The translations under genes were made by a program, and so were the position numbers. From the NCBI GenBank assembly GCA_965275915.1, contig CBDHYI010000002.1, positions 124,001 through 188,000 on the forward strand: a stretch of 64,000 nt of DNA. The letters run 5' to 3'. Every line of letters starts with the position of its first letter. Position 1 is the first letter of the stretch. Shown here in pieces: positions 34,025 through 41,834 of the stretch. Origin of the DNA: JBDWFY01 sp965275915 (GTDB taxonomy: Bacteria > Pseudomonadota > Alphaproteobacteria > Rhizobiales > Stappiaceae). The notes under the pieces are model-generated. The model was given only the letters and a program-made list of their open reading frames with translations, did not search any database and was not told where the DNA came from.

Positions 34025-35524
34025 ATGATCTCGTTGAATTACCCGATGCCCCGGCTCAGGTTCCAGATATGGCAAACGGTGGTTGCGGTATTCCCGTGGA
34101 CGGCTGTCGCTTTGGTGCTTTTTGCGGCCACCTCGTCACAGGCGCAGCAAGGGCTTTTTGAGGCGGAGCCGCTCCGTAACGGACTTGTTGACGATTTTGC
34201 GGGAACACGTCAGGCGCCGACAGATCCCCGCTACGATGTACCACTCTATGAAGAGCAGATACCCTATGATGCCGGGCAGTTGCCGGACAATGGTGTTTTC
34301 CCGCAGAACGGTCCGGAAAATCTCGGTTACGGCGATCCGGTACCTGAAAATGGGCGCTATGAAGCCCACAGCCGGCGGCGACCTGCCTATGAAGGGTACG
34401 GGACTGATCCGTTCTACGGGGGGGATCCTTACGGCGAAAGGTTCGACTATGGGCCGGACTTTCGGTACGAAACGTACGGGCCGCCGCAGACCGAATGGGG
34501 CTATCAGGACCCAAGGCCGCTGGCGGAACCCTATTATGATCCGCAGTACCGGGACGAACGTCCCTTTATTCAGGATGACGTTTATGCCGATCCATATACG
34601 GATCCCGGTTACCCGGTGCCGCAGGACTTTGTTCCGACGGAAGAGTGGCAGCGCAAGGTGCCGGTTTTCAGAATTGGTGTGGTCACGGGCGCCAATTACG
34701 AGCAGAAACTCCGCAAGATCGTGCCGCTGAGGCACCATCTGCTTCGTCGCCTGCGCATTCTGGTCGAGTTCGTGTCCTTGAACGATTTGAACGACGTTAT
34801 TCGCGCTCTGGATGCGAAAAGGATCGACTATGTTGCCATGAGCGCCAGCGCATATGCGCAGTCCTGGATTCGCTGCGAATGCGTTGAGCCGCTTGTGGTG
34901 CCAAAGGCCGAGGATGGGACCGACGGCTTCTATTCTGTTCTGATTGCACGCGCAGACAGCGATGTGTCAGATCTCAATAGCATGAAAGACACGCGTCTGG
35001 CTTTGCTTTCTCCCCGCTCGACAACCGGATTTCAGTTGCCGATGGCTATGTTTGAGGAGGCGGATATTGTGGCGCATGACCATTTCAAGCTGATAGGTGC
35101 AGCGCGAACGGCGGCAATCGGCCTCAGGGCCGTTCAGGCCGGTGATTACGACATCGCCGCGACCTGGTCTACCCTGTCCGGCGATGCAGGGGCGGGGTAC
35201 AGCCGGGGGCCTTTGCGTGATCTTGTCGCCAACGGTGACCTGTCGATGGATCACATGAAAGTCGTCTGGCAATCGAAGAAGATACCCCACGGACCGCATG
35301 TCATCAGGAAGACGCTGCCCGAGGAACTGAAACAGCGATTGCTGACACTCATGCTGGAGTTGGAAACGGAAAATCCGACGGCCTATGAGGCCGCCGAACC
35401 GCGATTTTCAGGAGGGTTTGCAAAAGCCGCCCATGACGACTTTGCGCCGCTTCTGGCCTTGGCGGATAAGCGAGGAAACAAAAGCGCAAGCCGCTCCTCG
35501 CTGGTTGTCATCGGCGGCGAATGA
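34025..35524 (+). CDS. Exported PhnD-like protein with Tyr/Pro/Gly/Asp-rich insert
   Basis: A 499-residue secreted protein in three parts. Residues 1-40 are a signal peptide (TAVALVLFAATSSQA). Residues about 45-205 form a low-complexity acidic region rich in Tyr, Pro, Gly and Asp (repeated DPYG-, YDPQY- and DPYTDPGY-like units). Residues about 211-485 resemble a phosphate/phosphonate-type periplasmic binding domain (FRIGVVTGANYE, SMKDTRLALLSPRSTTGFQLP, AGDYDIAATW). No permease or ATPase gene is nearby, so a role as a transport binding protein is doubtful; a sensor or surface role is possible. It lies directly before the tad pilus locus, tail to tail with it. Confidence 0.72.
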   Translation: MISLNYPMPRLRFQIWQTVVAVFPWTAVALVLFAATSSQAQQGLFEAEPLRNGLVDDFAGTRQAPTDPRYDVPLYEEQIPYDAGQLPDNGVFPQNGPENLGYGDPVPENGRYEAHSRRRPAYEGYGTDPFYGGDPYGERFDYGPDFRYETYGPPQTEWGYQDPRPLAEPYYDPQYRDERPFIQDDVYADPYTDPGYPVPQDFVPTEEWQRKVPVFRIGVVTGANYEQKLRKIVPLRHHLLRRLRILVEFVSLNDLNDVIRALDAKRIDYVAMSASAYAQSWIRCECVEPLVVPKAEDGTDGFYSVLIARADSDVSDLNSMKDTRLALLSPRSTTGFQLPMAMFEEADIVAHDHFKLIGAARTAAIGLRAVQAGDYDIAATWSTLSGDAGAGYSRGPLRDLVANGDLSMDHMKVVWQSKKIPHGPHVIRKTLPEELKQRLLTLMLELETENPTAYEAAEPRFSGGFAKAAHDDFAPLLALADKRGNKSASRSSLVVIGGE

Positions 35525-35537
35525 TCTCTTCGTTTCT

Positions 35538-36125
35538 TCAGCAGCCGTTGCAGGGAACGGTATCCAGCTGACGCGGCTGAAGAAAGTAAACGCTTTCCAG
35601 ATCGATGGACGAAGAGCCGGTAATGTCGTTGAAAATGGCTCCAAAAAGCGGCTTGAACTCGTACTTGACCTCGGTGACCACAATGCTGGAATTCGGTGTT
35701 GCGACTTCATTAGGAATAGTAATCGGTGGGACAGAACCCTCGCTCCACTTGCTCCCGTTGGCGTTCGCGTGACTCCAGTCTACTGCGAGATCGCCGTTTT
35801 CATCCGCGGTCACGCTTGAGACAACGATCTCCATATCAGCAGCTGAAAACGGGGCGACCATAGTATCGGACAGATTGAAATACTCATCCATTTCATTGGG
35901 CGTCACCCTATCTTTTGACTGGGCGACCAAGTCCGCCATTGTCAGGGCAACCTGAGAGACTTTGCGGTCTACGGTCAGAGCATTGCTGAGTTCCACGCTG
36001 CCGAAGAAAATGATAATTAAGAGTGGTACAACCAGAGCGAACTCTACTGCGGCAAGACCTTGCTCATCTCTGGTGAGCATCTTTTTGGTACGTAGAAGCT
36101 TACCCGTCAGTTGTAGGTTACGCAT
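35538..36125 (-). CDS. TadE-like pseudopilin 1
   Basis: A 195-residue TadE-family protein: a short basic cytoplasmic stretch, then a class IV-prepilin-like segment (EQGLAAVEFALVVP, with the G-LAAVE type processing motif and the conserved Glu) and a hydrophobic helix LLIIIFFGSVEL; the remainder is periplasmic with C-terminal CNGC. TadE/TadF pseudopilins are processed by the prepilin peptidase and assist Flp pilus assembly. It follows the second TadE-like gene by 6 bp, with GAGG before the ATG, so both are co-transcribed away from the main operon. Confidence 0.85.
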   Translation of the reverse strand: MRNLQLTGKLLRTKKMLTRDEQGLAAVEFALVVPLLIIIFFGSVELSNALTVDRKVSQVALTMADLVAQSKDRVTPNEMDEYFNLSDTMVAPFSAADMEIVVSSVTADENGDLAVDWSHANANGSKWSEGSVPPITIPNEVATPNSSIVVTEVKYEFKPLFGAIFNDITGSSSIDLESVYFLQPRQLDTVPCNGC

Positions 36126-36131
36126 GTTATA

Positions 36132-36722
36132 TCAACCTCCAACTTCTGGGAAAGGTTCGTTTCTGAATGCAGAAGCGGACATCAGAAGGCGGCTGCCGTC
36201 GGCAAGGTCTGCGAAAGATGACTTAATCACATTGGTGATCATCGGCCAGGTATAGTAAGCGCGGACAAGGATGATCTCACCGGAGTTTCCGATGTTATAT
36301 TGAGTATCGTCATCGATATCGCCATCCGCATTCACGATTGTCGTGTTGACGTTGCTGATGTCTGCAAACGTGTTGAATCTTTGGACATCGACATACAAAC
36401 GGTCACAGCCGGCTCCGCCGGACATGAAACCCGGTAATCCACTGCAAACAGCATCTTTAAATTCGGCCTTGGAGATGTTGTTCGACTGAGCTTGACCGGT
36501 TTTGATCAACCGGGCCGTATCTTGAACCGCGTTATCCATCATCTGCATCGCAAGGAAAACAATTCCGATTTCCAGAATTCCGAAGATCAGCATGAAAAAC
36601 GGGACACCCACCATAGTAAATTCAATGGCGGTTGATCCGTCATGGTTTCGTTTGAAACGACCAAAGAGAGATCGTGTTTTTCGCGTTAACCCTGTATCAA
36701 ATCGTCTCAATAACGGTGCCAT
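36132..36722 (-). CDS. TadE-like pseudopilin 2
   Basis: A 196-residue TadE/TadF-family protein with a longer basic N-terminus (RFDTGLTRKTRSLFGRF), then the prepilin-like motif DGSTAIEFTMVGVPFF and one hydrophobic helix (FMLIFGILEIGIVFLAMQ); the rest is periplasmic and includes a CSGLPGFMSGGAGC cysteine pair. It should be cut by CpaA before Ser/Thr-Ala-Ile-Glu-Phe. ATG 36722 is chosen because a GGGG element lies 8 bp upstream; the frame extends to 36755 without a site. First gene of a two-gene leftward operon. Confidence 0.85.
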   Translation of the reverse strand: MAPLLRRFDTGLTRKTRSLFGRFKRNHDGSTAIEFTMVGVPFFMLIFGILEIGIVFLAMQMMDNAVQDTARLIKTGQAQSNNISKAEFKDAVCSGLPGFMSGGAGCDRLYVDVQRFNTFADISNVNTTIVNADGDIDDDTQYNIGNSGEIILVRAYYTWPMITNVIKSSFADLADGSRLLMSASAFRNEPFPEVGG

Positions 36723-36850
36723 TCTATTGCCCCACGACAAACATATCGCCGACATTTATCGCACCGGTGTGTTGATATATGTTTGACAGATTACATAAAA
36801 TTTGAAGTATTCTTAAGGTATTGTAAAAATAATTATAATGTCTGTTCAAA

Positions 36851-36888
36851 ATACAAACGGCGGTGGTCATGGACCCCGCCGTTTGTAT
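36851..36888 (-). terminator. Terminator after the pilus N-domain gene
   Basis: A 13-bp perfect inverted repeat, ATACAAACGGCGG (36851-36863) with CCGCCGTTTGTAT (36876-36888), around a 12-nt loop. On the minus strand the stem runs into ATTTTG. It ends transcription of the gene stopping at 36921 and separates it from the TadE pair. Confidence 0.8.
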
Positions 36889-36920
36889 ATATATTATAAT
36901 GACTCTGAAGCGTTTAAGAC

Positions 36921-37427
36921 TCAGCGGGCAGCATCTCTTGCCTGATCGATATATGTTCCAGACTGTTCAGCCGTGTTTTTGTAAAAATCCACTTCATCAC
37001 CCACCCGGATTGCCGGAGTGCATTCGCCCTTGCAACTGAATGAGTAGCGGGCGGCCGCTCTATGGACGGTAACGAGGGCATCATTGGCGGCTTCGACATA
37101 GATGGATTCATCAACGACGACTTTGCCGTTCCCGTCCAGAACGACGAGATTTGTGGATCCGGAGGATTTTCCGGTTATGACGAGAGTCTTGCTGTCATAA
37201 ACTGTGACGTCTGCAATTGCGGGGTTTCCGACAATAACCGTTGCGGCTTCGTCCTCGATATTGAAAACTTTGGCTCGGTCGATCGTAACGCTCACGCCTC
37301 CACTCAACTCAGCTGACAAAGCCGGTGCAACGAAGACACTTGTCATTGCTGCGATGGACATCGCACCAAAGAGAGTTCTAAGCAGATCTGGACGCATAAT
37401 ATGAGAGTACTTTGTCCGGTTGAGCAT
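36921..37427 (-). CDS. Stand-alone pilus assembly N-domain protein
   Basis: A 168-residue exported protein. A signal peptide (MSIAAMTSVFVAPALS, about residues 23-38) precedes a T2SS-T3SS_pil_N-type domain: FNIEDEAATVIVGNPAIADV parallels DLGEEVKDILVSNPAIADAV in the CpaC secretin of this locus. The C-terminal part has a CKGEC cysteine pair. It is a CpaC N-domain without the secretin barrel, transcribed opposite to the main operon. It may act as a secretin accessory or piloting factor; that is inference. ATG 37427 follows GGAG by 6 bp. Confidence 0.82.
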   Translation of the reverse strand: MLNRTKYSHIMRPDLLRTLFGAMSIAAMTSVFVAPALSAELSGGVSVTIDRAKVFNIEDEAATVIVGNPAIADVTVYDSKTLVITGKSSGSTNLVVLDGNGKVVVDESIYVEAANDALVTVHRAAARYSFSCKGECTPAIRVGDEVDFYKNTAEQSGTYIDQARDAAR

Positions 37428-37842
37428 AACGGGCTCCAAATTTGTTTGTTCTTAGAGAACTTGCCATGATTTTGGTGAAGGAATTGCTAACGCCGGATTG
37501 AGGGAGGCAAAGCGATTATTGCCGAAGGCATTTTTACTGTACGCTTATTCGGGGCGGACACATACGTGTATCGGTCAGTGCTGTCGTGTGTTTTGCAAAG
37601 GAAAGATAATATATTTTGATATAATACTATACTTATGGGAATTTTCGAATTATAAATATTAAAATATTTAAGTAATAATCAGTTAACTATAAGATTTTTT
37701 CGAAATAAAAAACATTTGTACTTTGAGCTGTTAACTCGATGTCAATAAATGAAAGCTAGTTTGCTCACAGGTTTCGAGCGGCCGTAAAAAAAGTGGGTTG
37801 CCGGACCTGAGTTGTCAAATAGTGGAAACTTAGGAGCAAACT
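37428..37842. other. AT-rich divergent promoter region of the tad locus
   Basis: About 415 bp separating the leftward pilus N-domain gene from rightward flp. The centre (about 37600-37760) is very AT-rich, with A/T runs, two GTTAAC hexamers (near 37681 and 37731) and several TATA-like stretches suitable for promoters. No open reading frame with a Shine-Dalgarno is seen until flp. The strength expected of a major pilin promoter fits, but no specific sigma-factor element could be assigned. Confidence 0.55.
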
Positions 37843-38013
37843 ATGAAAAACGTATTCGCACGCTTCATGAAAGACGAGTCTGGTGCAACGGCTATCGAGT
37901 ATGGCCTGATTGCCGTTCTGATTTCTGTTGTTGTTATTGGCGCCATGACCCTTGTTGGCGGTGAATTGAACACTGCTTACACTGAAGTTGAGGCCGCTCT
38001 GCAGACTCGCTAA
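37843..38013 (+). CDS. flp: Flp-type major pilin
   Basis: A 56-residue Flp/Fap pilin, too short for many gene finders. The processing motif is SGATAIEYGLIAVLIS: cleavage after Gly14 leaves Ala15 as first residue, with the conserved Glu at +5 and Tyr at +6, followed by a 20-residue hydrophobic helix. It is the structural subunit of the Tad pilus for surface adhesion. A strong TAGGAG Shine-Dalgarno stands 6-7 bp before the ATG, and a strong terminator follows at 38035-38067, so pilin is probably made in excess over the assembly proteins. Confidence 0.93.
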   Translation: MKNVFARFMKDESGATAIEYGLIAVLISVVVIGAMTLVGGELNTAYTEVEAALQTR

Positions 38014-38034
38014 TTCGAGTTTAAGCGGAAGTAT

Positions 38035-38067
38035 AAAGGGTGGTTCATCTGAACCACCCTTTTTTTA
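38035..38067 (+). terminator. Rho-independent terminator after flp
   Basis: GGGTGGTTC (38038-38046) pairs with GAACCACCC (38051-38059) around a 4-nt loop, flanked by AAA on the left and eight T residues (38060-38067). It is the strongest terminator in the window and should limit read-through from pilin into cpaA. Confidence 0.92.
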
Positions 38068-38165
38068 TTCCTTTTCCCGTTGCCTGTTTTACTTCAGGCG
38101 AAATAAACGGGATATCAACGCTTTTTGCGCACCATCGCGAGAACTGATCAATAGGTGTTGGAAGA

Positions 38166-38669
38166 ATGTACGAAGTTGCCGTTTTGACCGTGTTTCCGCT
38201 GCTTGCACTTTTTGCCGCGATGACAGACGTTGCTAGAATGACAATCCCTAATTGGCTTACCATGAGCCTGATTGTCGGCTTTGCTATTATGGCGCCGGTT
38301 TCGGGGATGGATCTGGCAATGGTCGGATGGCATCTCTGTGCGGGATTTGGTCTCCTTGCGGTAACATTTTTTCTGTTTTCAATGGGATGGATCGGCGGCG
38401 GTGATGCCAAATATGCCGCTGCTGTCGCATTATGGTTCGGATGGCCGGCAACGCTTGATTTTCTGCTGATTTCGGCATTGTTCGGTGGCGCGCTGACCCT
38501 CGCGATCGTAGCATTCAGAAAAATGCCGATGCCCGAGGCGATGCATAGCCAGCAATGGCTGATGCGGCTGCATGATCCAAAAAATGGAGCGCCATACGGT
38601 GTGGCTCTTTCATGCGGTGCTCTTTACGTCTATCCGAATACGATTTGGATGAGCTCTGTATTTTCATAA
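38166..38669 (+). CDS. cpaA: Prepilin peptidase CpaA
   Basis: A 167-residue polytopic aspartic protease of the short TadV/CpaA type. Catalytic Asp21 lies in MTDVARMTIPNWL and Asp80 in GWIGGGDAKY. It has about five hydrophobic segments and lacks the methylase domain of PilD, as expected. It cleaves Flp and the two TadE-like prepilins at the inner membrane. It lies 152 bp after flp, past the terminator, so it probably has read-through or its own promoter. Confidence 0.92.
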   Translation: MYEVAVLTVFPLLALFAAMTDVARMTIPNWLTMSLIVGFAIMAPVSGMDLAMVGWHLCAGFGLLAVTFFLFSMGWIGGGDAKYAAAVALWFGWPATLDFLLISALFGGALTLAIVAFRKMPMPEAMHSQQWLMRLHDPKNGAPYGVALSCGALYVYPNTIWMSSVFS

Positions 38670-38869
38670 AGAGCGATAGAAAGTTTGGGTCAAAAATATG
38701 ACCTCTTTCAGGCAAAAAATAGTTAATACTTAATAAATTCAGTATTTCTCATGTAATAATTTATTAAATAAAAATGATGATCCCTTATTAACCATGTTTT
38801 GACGTTTCATCCTGCAAAGTGGGTTGCAGGGAATGGAATTGTTTCACGGTAGATATTTGGGATAGGGCA

Positions 38870-39661
38870 ATGAAACTGGCTCGATTGGCTGTTTTGGGTG
38901 TTGCGTTAGTCGCCGGATTGATTGCGGCTCGCCTCGTCATGAACCTTTCAAACCAACCGCAGGCAACTGCGGTTGAACAGGCATCGCCGGAAATCGCGAT
39001 GGAAGAAGTCCTGATTGCTTCAAGAGACGTCACACTCGGCAAGACGATCTCAAGAAGCGACATGGCATGGCAGGCTTGGCCGAAAGAGAGCATCTCGCCC
39101 GGCTTTGTGACAAAATCGTCAAAACCGGAAGCGCTCGAGGAGTTCGTCGGCCAGGTGGCGCGCGCGCCACTGTTCAACGGCGAGCCTATTCACGGCCAGC
39201 GCCTCATCAAAACCAAACACGGGTTTTTGTCCGCCATTCTGCCCAAGGGGAAGCGCGCAGTCGCCGTCACCGTGGAAGAGGAAACAATGGCCGGCGGTTT
39301 CATTCTTCCCGATGACAGGGTCGATATCCTGCTGACTCGGGAAATCCAACCCGGCGGAGAGGGCGGCGGCCGACGCGACTTTTTCACCGAGACGATCCTC
39401 GAGAATGTCCGGGTGCTCGCCATTGATACTCAAACGGCCGGCGATAGCGAAGAGAAGTCTTTGACTCCCGACAAAACGGCGACCTTGGAACTCACGTTGA
39501 GGCAGGCAGAAATCGTGGCCCAGGCCGAAAGCGTTGGAGCAATCTCACTTGCCTTACGAAGTGCGGAAGACAGCGATCCAGATGCCGCGCCCGATCAGAC
39601 AAGCAGGGGCATCACTTTCGTAAAATTTGGCGTAGCCAGCAAGGCGTCGACGCGGCGCTGA
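38870..39661 (+). CDS. cpaB: Pilus assembly protein CpaB
   Basis: A 263-residue protein with an N-terminal membrane anchor (LAVLGVALVAGLIAARLVM), then a SAF-like domain (EVLIASRDVTLGKTISRSDM) and an RcpC/CpaB domain (KGKRAVAVTVEEETMAGGFILPDDRVDI, given here in part as VDILLTRE). It is thought to act in the periplasm with the secretin. ATG 38870 follows GGG; the frame reaches 38819 without a site. A 200-bp AT-rich gap from cpaA, with TTAACCAT at 38789-38796, may hold a promoter. Confidence 0.9.
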   Translation: MKLARLAVLGVALVAGLIAARLVMNLSNQPQATAVEQASPEIAMEEVLIASRDVTLGKTISRSDMAWQAWPKESISPGFVTKSSKPEALEEFVGQVARAPLFNGEPIHGQRLIKTKHGFLSAILPKGKRAVAVTVEEETMAGGFILPDDRVDILLTREIQPGGEGGGRRDFFTETILENVRVLAIDTQTAGDSEEKSLTPDKTATLELTLRQAEIVAQAESVGAISLALRSAEDSDPDAAPDQTSRGITFVKFGVASKASTRR

Positions 39662-39686
39662 TTTCGGATCAAAGAGGAGTATCTTT

Positions 39687-41090
39687 ATGTCTTTCAACAC
39701 CATGCTGGGAAGGCTTGCTCTAGCTGCGTCAATCGCATTTATCAGCTTTCAGGCAGCTCCGACCGATGCACAGGCATCTGAGGCCTTTCCAAAGACAATT
39801 CGGGTGGCCGCTGGTCAGAGTGTTCATAACAAATTGCTGCGCGTCGGGATCGGGCGCTCCGTCGTTATCGATCTCGGCGAGGAAGTGAAGGATATCCTGG
39901 TATCCAATCCTGCCATTGCCGACGCCGTCGTGCGATCCACTAAGAGAGTGTTTGTCCTGGGCGTTGCAAACGGTCAGGCAAATCTGGTCTTGTTTGGCAA
40001 TGGCGGACGTCAGATCGCCAGTTTTGACCTGCGTGTTGAAACCGATACCACGGATATTGACAGCATTATTCACCGTCTGATCCCCGGATCGCATGTGCGC
40101 GCGGAGTCGATCAATGGCAACATCGTCCTCACCGGACGGGTCAAGAATCCGATCGATGCCAAGCGCGCTGAAGATATCGCCAAACGGTTCATGGCCGATA
40201 AAGACAAAGATGCTCAAGTTCTCAACATGATTGCAGCTGAGGGCGACGACCAGGTCCTGCTGAAAGTGACTGTGGCTGAAGTTGAAAGGAACGTCCTGAA
40301 GCAACTTGGGATCAACTACAATGTGTCTGTTGGTTCGGGTAATTTTTCGGTCGGTTATGTCAGTGACATGCTGGATATCACATCGGGGTCTTTGCTCGGC
40401 GGAGGCTTTAATGCGGGTGCCACATCGATCGCAGCAAGTATCGAGGCGCTGGAACAGGATGGTGTGGTTCGCACACTTGCCGAGCCGACGCTAACCGCAA
40501 TTTCCGGAGAAAATGCCAGCTTCCTGGTTGGTGGTGAGTTTCCAATTCCAATTGCCAGCGATGATAACGAAATCACGGTCGAGTTTAAAAAATATGGTGT
40601 TGGTCTTGACTTTACTCCGATTGTTTTGGGCTCGGGACGTATCTCGCTGCACATTCAGACGGAAGTGAGTGAACTCACCAGCGACGGGTCTATCAACATT
40701 GGCGGCCTGGTTTTGCCGGGTTTGAAAGTACGGCGCGCCGAGTCGACTGTGGAATTGCCGTCCGGCGGCTCATTGGTCATGGCCGGGCTGTTGAAAGACA
40801 GCTACGAGCAGACGATCAGCGGTGTGCCTGGCCTGATGCAGCTTCCTATTCTGGGATCTCTTTTCAAAAGTCGTGACTATCAGCGCAACAAAACGGAACT
40901 GGTGGTGTTTGTAACGCCGTACATGGTTGAGCCCCAAGCGCAGTCCGCGTTAACGCGGCCTGACAAGAACTTTCAGGCCGCATCCGACGGCGCCACGATT
41001 TTTCTCAACCGTTTGAACAGAGTGTATCGGGTTTCCGGTCCCAATACGGTTGGAACTTATCATGGACAGTTTGGTTACATTTATGAGTGA
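39687..41090 (+). CDS. cpaC: Outer-membrane secretin CpaC
   Basis: A 467-residue secretin of the Tad type. Signal peptide to about residue 31 (FISFQAAPTDAQA); pilus N-domain (LVSNPAIADAVV, about 70-82); a BON-like stretch around residues 115-170; then the secretin domain with VKVTVAEVERNVLKQLG and the C-terminal VPGLMQLPILGSLFKS signature near residues 380-395. It forms the outer-membrane gate through which the Flp fibre leaves. It starts 25 bp after cpaB and overlaps or adjoins the cpaD leader. Confidence 0.95.
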   Translation: MSFNTMLGRLALAASIAFISFQAAPTDAQASEAFPKTIRVAAGQSVHNKLLRVGIGRSVVIDLGEEVKDILVSNPAIADAVVRSTKRVFVLGVANGQANLVLFGNGGRQIASFDLRVETDTTDIDSIIHRLIPGSHVRAESINGNIVLTGRVKNPIDAKRAEDIAKRFMADKDKDAQVLNMIAAEGDDQVLLKVTVAEVERNVLKQLGINYNVSVGSGNFSVGYVSDMLDITSGSLLGGGFNAGATSIAASIEALEQDGVVRTLAEPTLTAISGENASFLVGGEFPIPIASDDNEITVEFKKYGVGLDFTPIVLGSGRISLHIQTEVSELTSDGSINIGGLVLPGLKVRRAESTVELPSGGSLVMAGLLKDSYEQTISGVPGLMQLPILGSLFKSRDYQRNKTELVVFVTPYMVEPQAQSALTRPDKNFQAASDGATIFLNRLNRVYRVSGPNTVGTYHGQFGYIYE

Positions 41091-41100
41091 GGACAGCAGC

Positions 41101-41820
41101 ATGCCCCTTAAGACAATGAAAACGTCTCGGCCGGCGGCGTCCAGTCGTACCCTGCCTCTTGTGATCGCCTTGGCGGCCCTGACAGCTGCTTGCCAGCAGA
41201 GCCAGATTTCGACGAACTCCGGTGCGGACGACAGCTATAGAACGCGCCATCCGATCGTTTTTTCCGAAGTGCCGGAAACCATGGATATTCCGGTCGGATT
41301 GCACACCCAGCGCCTGTCGAGTGACATGCGCAGCCGGGTCAGAAACTTCGCTCATCAGGCTCGGACCAAGGGCAATGGGTCGGTAGAGATCCTCGTGCCC
41401 TCCGGGTCAGCCAATGAGGGGTCCGCGAATGCGTTGGCTCAGGATATCCGGCGCACGGTCCGGTCCGGCGGCGTTCCTACAGGACGGATCGCCATCAGGG
41501 CTTACCCCGTGAATGATCCCAAGGTCATCGCGCCGGTTCGTATCGCATATGCCCGCGTCAAAGCGGTCGCCGGACCCTGTGGTCTTTGGCAGGAAAATAT
41601 CGGTCCGAAATTCTCCAACCGGGATGACAGTGAGTTCGGCTGCGCCACGCAGGCCAACTTCGCGGCGATGCTGGAAAATCCAGCCGACCTGCTTGGACCG
41701 CGGGTCAGCACACCGCCTGACGCAATGCGCCGCAGCACGGTATTCGAAAACTATCGGGCCGGCGAGCCGACTGCAGGCGAATATGTCGAGGGCCTCGGAA
41801 CGGAAGTTTCGGAAGACTAG
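41101..41820 (+). CDS. cpaD: Pilus assembly lipoprotein CpaD
   Basis: A 239-residue lipoprotein: a signal peptide with lipobox LTAAC places the acylated Cys at residue 31. The rest is the CpaD domain, with IRRTVRSGGVPTGRIAIRAY-type sequence around the middle and a GCATQANFAAMLENP segment near residue 180. It is thought to help the secretin in the outer membrane. ATG 41101 follows GAGGA; the frame extends upstream to 41050 inside the end of cpaC, which is unlikely to be used. Confidence 0.9.
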   Translation: MPLKTMKTSRPAASSRTLPLVIALAALTAACQQSQISTNSGADDSYRTRHPIVFSEVPETMDIPVGLHTQRLSSDMRSRVRNFAHQARTKGNGSVEILVPSGSANEGSANALAQDIRRTVRSGGVPTGRIAIRAYPVNDPKVIAPVRIAYARVKAVAGPCGLWQENIGPKFSNRDDSEFGCATQANFAAMLENPADLLGPRVSTPPDAMRRSTVFENYRAGEPTAGEYVEGLGTEVSED

Positions 41821-41834
41821 GATTGGGGTTGAAT

